DNA from: JACCWP01 sp963801045
GTDB lineage: Bacteria > Actinomycetota > Actinomycetes > Propionibacteriales > Nocardioidaceae
Length of the DNA: 64,000 bases
NCBI GenBank assembly: GCA_963801045.1
Contig: CAWDDC010000004.1
Coordinates: 1,178,001 to 1,242,000 of the forward strand
Direction: 5' to 3'
This document shows positions 61,027 to 64,000 of this stretch, piece after piece (within the stretch, counting starts at the first letter, position 1; each line of letters begins with the position of its first letter). Both the position numbers and the translations under genes were made by a program. The notes under the pieces are model-generated. The model saw nothing but the letters and a program-made list of their open reading frames with translations. It had not been told where the DNA came from and ran no database searches.

Positions 61027-62727
61027 TCAGTGGCGCTTGGGGACGCCGAGCTCGTTGACGCCGCTGAACTCGTCGTCGGCGGGCTCGAGCTCTTCGGCCT
61101 CGTGGTGCTCGTGCGCCTCGTGCAGCTCCTCGGCGGTGGGCTTCTGGTGGTCGTGCCCGACCCAGAACTGCGACAGCCGGACCCGCAGCCGCTCGGCGCG
61201 GTTGCCGGGTGCCGCCACACCGTTCTCGTCGGTCGCCGCAGGCAGCTGCGCCACCTCGGTGCGGTCGTGGTTGGTGAGCACGAACGCCTCGGCCTGGCTG
61301 ACCGGCAGGTGCCGCTCGCTGTACTGGCCGTCGGGGGAGCGCATGATCACGCCGGTCTCGTAGCCGTGCAGCACCACCTCGGCGTCCTTGCGCTGCAGGC
61401 CGATGCAGATCCGCCGGGTGACGATGAACGCGATGACGGGTCCGAGGAAGACGAGGACCCGCAGCGTTCTGGTGATCCAGTAGAAGTCCAGATGGAACTG
61501 CGTCGCGATGATGTCGTTGCCGCCGGAGATCCACAGCAGCCCGTAGGCGGTGATGCCGGCCGCACCGAATGCCGTGCGGGTCGGGGCGTTGCGCGGACGC
61601 TCGAGCAGGTGGTGGTTCCGCTTGTCCCCGGTGACCCACTGCTCGACGAACGGGTACGCGCCGAGGATCCCGAACAGCAGCCCCATCAGCAACACGCCAG
61701 GGATGAAGACGTTCATCGAGAACGTCCATCCGAGCAGGGTGAACTCCCAGGCGGGCATGATCCGTAGCGCGCCGTCGAGCCAGCCCATGTACCAGTCGGG
61801 TTGGGAACCCGCCGTCACTTCGGCGGGGTTGTACGGCCCGAACGCCCACACCGGGTTTATCTGGAACAGGGCACTCATCAGCGCGGTGACGCCGAAGACG
61901 ATGAAGAAGAAGCCGCCGGCCTTGGCCATGTAGACCGGCAGGAACGGGTATCCCACCACGTTGTTGTTCGTCCGGCCGGGACCGGGCCACTGGGTGTGCT
62001 TGTGGTAGACGAGCAGCAGCAGGTGCAGGGTGATCAGCGCCAGCAGGATGCCGGGGATCAGCAGCACGTGCGCGATGTAGAGCCGGGGGATGAAGTCGTC
62101 GCCCGGGAACTCCCCGCCGAAGACGAAGAACGAGATGTACGTGCCGACGACCGGGATGGAGCGCATCAGCCCCTCGGCGATGCGCAGGCCGGTGCCGGAC
62201 AGCAGGTCGTCGGGCAACGAGTAGCCCGCGAAGCCCTCGACGATGCCCAGCTGCAGCAGCCCCAGCCCGACCAGCCAGTTGATCTCGCGGGGCTTGCGGT
62301 AGGCGCCGGTGAAGAACACCCGCAGCATGTGCACCAGCATCGCGGCCAGGAACAGTGCCGCGGCCCAGTGGTGGATCTGCCGCATCAGCAGTCCGCCGCG
62401 GACGTCGAACGAGATGTCCAGGGTCGACTCGTAGGCCTCGGACATGTGCAGCCCGACGAGCGAGTCGTAGCTGCCGTCGTAGACGACCTCGGCCATCGAC
62501 GGCTTGAACCAGATGGACAGGAACGTGCCCGACAGCAGCAGCACCACGAAGCTGTACAGCGCGATCTCGCCGAGCAGGAACGACCAGTGGTCGGGGAAGA
62601 CCTTGCGGACGTTCTTCTTGACCAGGGTGGCCAGCCCGACCCGGTCGTCCAGCCACGCCACCGGGCCCGCGAGCTTGTCGTACGAGGCGGGGCGCGCAGC
62701 GCCGCCCGCCGCCTCCGTCTCACTCAT
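61027..62727 (-). CDS. qcrB: Cytochrome bc1 complex cytochrome b subunit
   Basis: The 566-aa subunit oxidises menaquinol and carries hemes bL and bH. Heme-ligand His regions are visible in QIHHWAAALFLAAMLVHMLR and RLYIAHVLLIPGILLALITLH. Eight or nine helices are followed by an acidic cytoplasmic tail with Glu/His repeats. I start at ATG 62725-62727 because GAGGTG lies 8 nt upstream; the GTG two codons earlier is too close to it. It is third in a qcrC-qcrA-qcrB unit. Confidence 0.95.
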   Translation of the reverse strand: MSETEAAGGAARPASYDKLAGPVAWLDDRVGLATLVKKNVRKVFPDHWSFLLGEIALYSFVVLLLSGTFLSIWFKPSMAEVVYDGSYDSLVGLHMSEAYESTLDISFDVRGGLLMRQIHHWAAALFLAAMLVHMLRVFFTGAYRKPREINWLVGLGLLQLGIVEGFAGYSLPDDLLSGTGLRIAEGLMRSIPVVGTYISFFVFGGEFPGDDFIPRLYIAHVLLIPGILLALITLHLLLLVYHKHTQWPGPGRTNNNVVGYPFLPVYMAKAGGFFFIVFGVTALMSALFQINPVWAFGPYNPAEVTAGSQPDWYMGWLDGALRIMPAWEFTLLGWTFSMNVFIPGVLLMGLLFGILGAYPFVEQWVTGDKRNHHLLERPRNAPTRTAFGAAGITAYGLLWISGGNDIIATQFHLDFYWITRTLRVLVFLGPVIAFIVTRRICIGLQRKDAEVVLHGYETGVIMRSPDGQYSERHLPVSQAEAFVLTNHDRTEVAQLPAATDENGVAAPGNRAERLRVRLSQFWVGHDHQKPTAEELHEAHEHHEAEELEPADDEFSGVNELGVPKRH

Positions 62728-62742
62728 CGGCACGTCACCTCG

Positions 62743-63849
62743 TCAGTCCTGGTGGATCTCGGGGAAGCTCGGCCCGATCACGTCCACGAAGTCGCCCATC
62801 GCGATCAGGTAGCCCTCCTCGTCGAGGCCCAGCTGCAGCTGGGGCACGGCACGTTTTGCCGGCCCGAAAATCACTTTACCTCCGTCGGCGAGGTCGAACG
62901 TCGACTGGTGGCAGGGGCAGATCAGGTTGCGGGTGACCTGCTCCCACAGGCTGATCGGGCAGCCGAGGTGCGGGCAGATCTTGGAGTAGCACAAGATGCC
63001 GTCCTGGCCCCAGTCCTCCCGGCCCGGGGGCGCATGGATCTCGTCCGGCGCCATCTTGACGAGGATCACCGCCGCCTTGGCCTTGGCGTTGAGCAGCGCG
63101 GTGCCCTCGTACAGCGGCTCGCCCTCCTCGTCGGTCTCGTAGAACAGCTCCGGCTCGGCGTTGACCAGCTGCCCGACGTCCATGTCCGCCGGCCTGATCG
63201 GGTCGCCCGTGACGTCGACGACCACGCGGACGCCCTTCTTCCACACCGTGGTCTTCGGGTCGTCGCCCGGCAGCGGGCCGAGGTCGCGCAGCAGCACCAC
63301 GGTGGGCAGCGCCAGGACGCCCATCGACGCCAGCATGCTGTTGCGGATCAGCGGCCGCCGGCCGAAGCCGGACTCCTCGTTGCCCTGCGCCATCGCCGCG
63401 ACCGCCACGGTCCGGTCCTCGGCGGGCGAGGCCGCCGCGTGCCGCAGCTCGACGATCTCGTGGTCGTCCATCAGCACCCGGGCCCACTGCACGGCGCCCA
63501 GCCCGATGAACAGCAGCGCCAGCCCGAGCGTGCCGCCCAGCACCAGGTTCATCGCCAGCGTGTTGGCGACGATCTCGTCGTGCGGGATGACGAAGTAGGC
63601 CACGCAGAACGCGAGGGTCAGCAGCGCGGAGAGCCCGAAGAACGCCGCCACCTGCCGCTCGGCCCGCTTCTCCAGCGCCGGGTCGTCGTCGGCCGGCCGC
63701 AGCTCGTGCGGGTCCAGGCCGGGGTCGGCGACCGGGTCGCCGTGGCCGTGCGGCTCGATCCCGCCGGACGGGGTGTCGCCGGCCCGGGCCGGGACGGCGT
63801 CCTCGTTGCCCGGCGCTCCGTCCGGGTCAGGGGTGCGCTGGTCGCTCAC
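62743..63849 (-). CDS. qcrA: Cytochrome bc1 complex Rieske iron-sulfur subunit
   Basis: The 368-aa protein has a long acidic N-terminal cytoplasmic region, three membrane helices (two near residues 70-125 and one near 180) as in actinobacteria, and a C-terminal Rieske domain. The 2Fe-2S ligands are CPHLGC and CPCHQST. The start is GTG at 63847-63849, overlapping the qcrC stop by 4 bp. It passes electrons to the diheme cytochrome c of the supercomplex. Confidence 0.95.
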   Translation of the reverse strand: MSDQRTPDPDGAPGNEDAVPARAGDTPSGGIEPHGHGDPVADPGLDPHELRPADDDPALEKRAERQVAAFFGLSALLTLAFCVAYFVIPHDEIVANTLAMNLVLGGTLGLALLFIGLGAVQWARVLMDDHEIVELRHAAASPAEDRTVAVAAMAQGNEESGFGRRPLIRNSMLASMGVLALPTVVLLRDLGPLPGDDPKTTVWKKGVRVVVDVTGDPIRPADMDVGQLVNAEPELFYETDEEGEPLYEGTALLNAKAKAAVILVKMAPDEIHAPPGREDWGQDGILCYSKICPHLGCPISLWEQVTRNLICPCHQSTFDLADGGKVIFGPAKRAVPQLQLGLDEEGYLIAMGDFVDVIGPSFPEIHQD

Positions 63850-64000
63850 TTCTTCTTCGCCTTCACCGTGTTGGCGCCGATCCAGGTCGCGAACGCCACC
63901 AGGATCCCGATACCGCCCACCCAGCCGACCAGACCCTCGCTCACCGGTCCGAACCCGCCCAGGCCTGCGCCGCCGTACTGCGGCGAGCCTTCGATCGTCT
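63846..64000 (-). CDS. qcrC: Cytochrome bc1 complex diheme cytochrome c subunit, C-terminal part
   Basis: The gene enters from the right edge. The last 51 codons read GSPQYGGAGLGGFGPVSEGL, then VGWVGGIGILVAFATWIGAN and TVKAKKK, a C-terminal membrane anchor. GGFGPV.EG and the final anchor are typical of actinobacterial QcrC, and the 4-bp overlap with qcrA supports it. The heme motifs lie outside the window. Confidence 0.85.
   Translation of the reverse strand, partial: TIEGSPQYGGAGLGGFGPVSEGLVGWVGGIGILVAFATWIGANTVKAKKK

Noticed and set aside
59405..62656. 1083-codon open frame on the minus strand through the L,D-transpeptidase and qcrB.
   Set aside because: It crosses two real genes on both strands and the repeat array; Arg/Gly/Pro-rich composition shows it is a shadow.
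61027..64000. Possible missing subunit III (ctaE) inside the respiratory cluster.
   Set aside because: No frame in the window shows subunit III motifs; in actinobacteria ctaE often precedes qcrC, so it probably lies beyond the right edge.

Overview
This is a high-GC (about 70 percent) actinobacterial chromosome segment. GTG and TTG starts, 4-bp stop/start overlaps, an aa3/bc1 respiratory chain with a CtaF-type subunit IV, DUF4191 and DUF3043 proteins, a PspA-PspAA-HtpX-PspAB module and a GlnR-type operator before glnA all fit. The gene order lipA...lipB / TIGR01777 epimerase / sucB / lpd / pepA / gcvT suggests Propionibacteriales, possibly Nocardioidaceae, but that placement is inference.

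Layout. 1-2.9 kb: divergent NHEJ genes (ligD polymerase domain, ku) and a methyltransferase. 3-10.7 kb: a xylan or xylo-oligosaccharide locus with a secreted GH10 xylanase, a three-gene sugar ABC importer, a LacI regulator and a GH3 glycosidase; matching operator-like sites lie before both divergent units. 10.75-19.1 kb: a cobalamin-riboswitch-like leader followed by five tightly packed genes. These encode two membrane-anchored secreted proteins with a transcobalamin/intrinsic-factor-like beta-domain (the large one also carries two alpha/alpha-barrel-like regions), then EcfT, a fused double EcfA and an S component. This looks like a complete vitamin B12 capture and import system. 19.1-25.6 kb: two paralogous secreted metzincin-like metalloproteases, a cyclase/STAND-type regulator and an ABM-like protein. 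25.7-31 kb: an accessory patch with an 11-bp tandem repeat, a broken VOC (glyoxalase-like) gene, a heliorhodopsin gene next to a decayed IS3-family element, a small membrane protein, an NAD(P)-binding protein and two gene-poor gaps.

31-49.9 kb: conserved core metabolism. glnA has a four-half-site GlnR box. lipA and lipB (lipoate synthesis) lie on either side of an inserted cell-envelope-type two-component system and two ABC exporters. sucB and lpd, substrates and partners of lipoylation, follow, then pepA and gcvT. 50-56.3 kb: an aldo/keto reductase, DUF3043, the Psp envelope-stress operon, glycerate kinase and an A-type Fe-S carrier. 56.4-64 kb: ctaC-ctaD-ctaF and an L,D-transpeptidase converge on qcrB-qcrA-qcrC.

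The most interesting items are (1) the riboswitch-linked ECF operon with intrinsic-factor-like surface proteins, (2) the heliorhodopsin beside IS debris, and (3) a dispersed palindromic repeat found only at two convergent gene ends, once as a single 16-bp perfect stem and once as three tandem units of about 76 bp. I saw no tRNA, rRNA, CRISPR array, prophage or intact insertion sequence.
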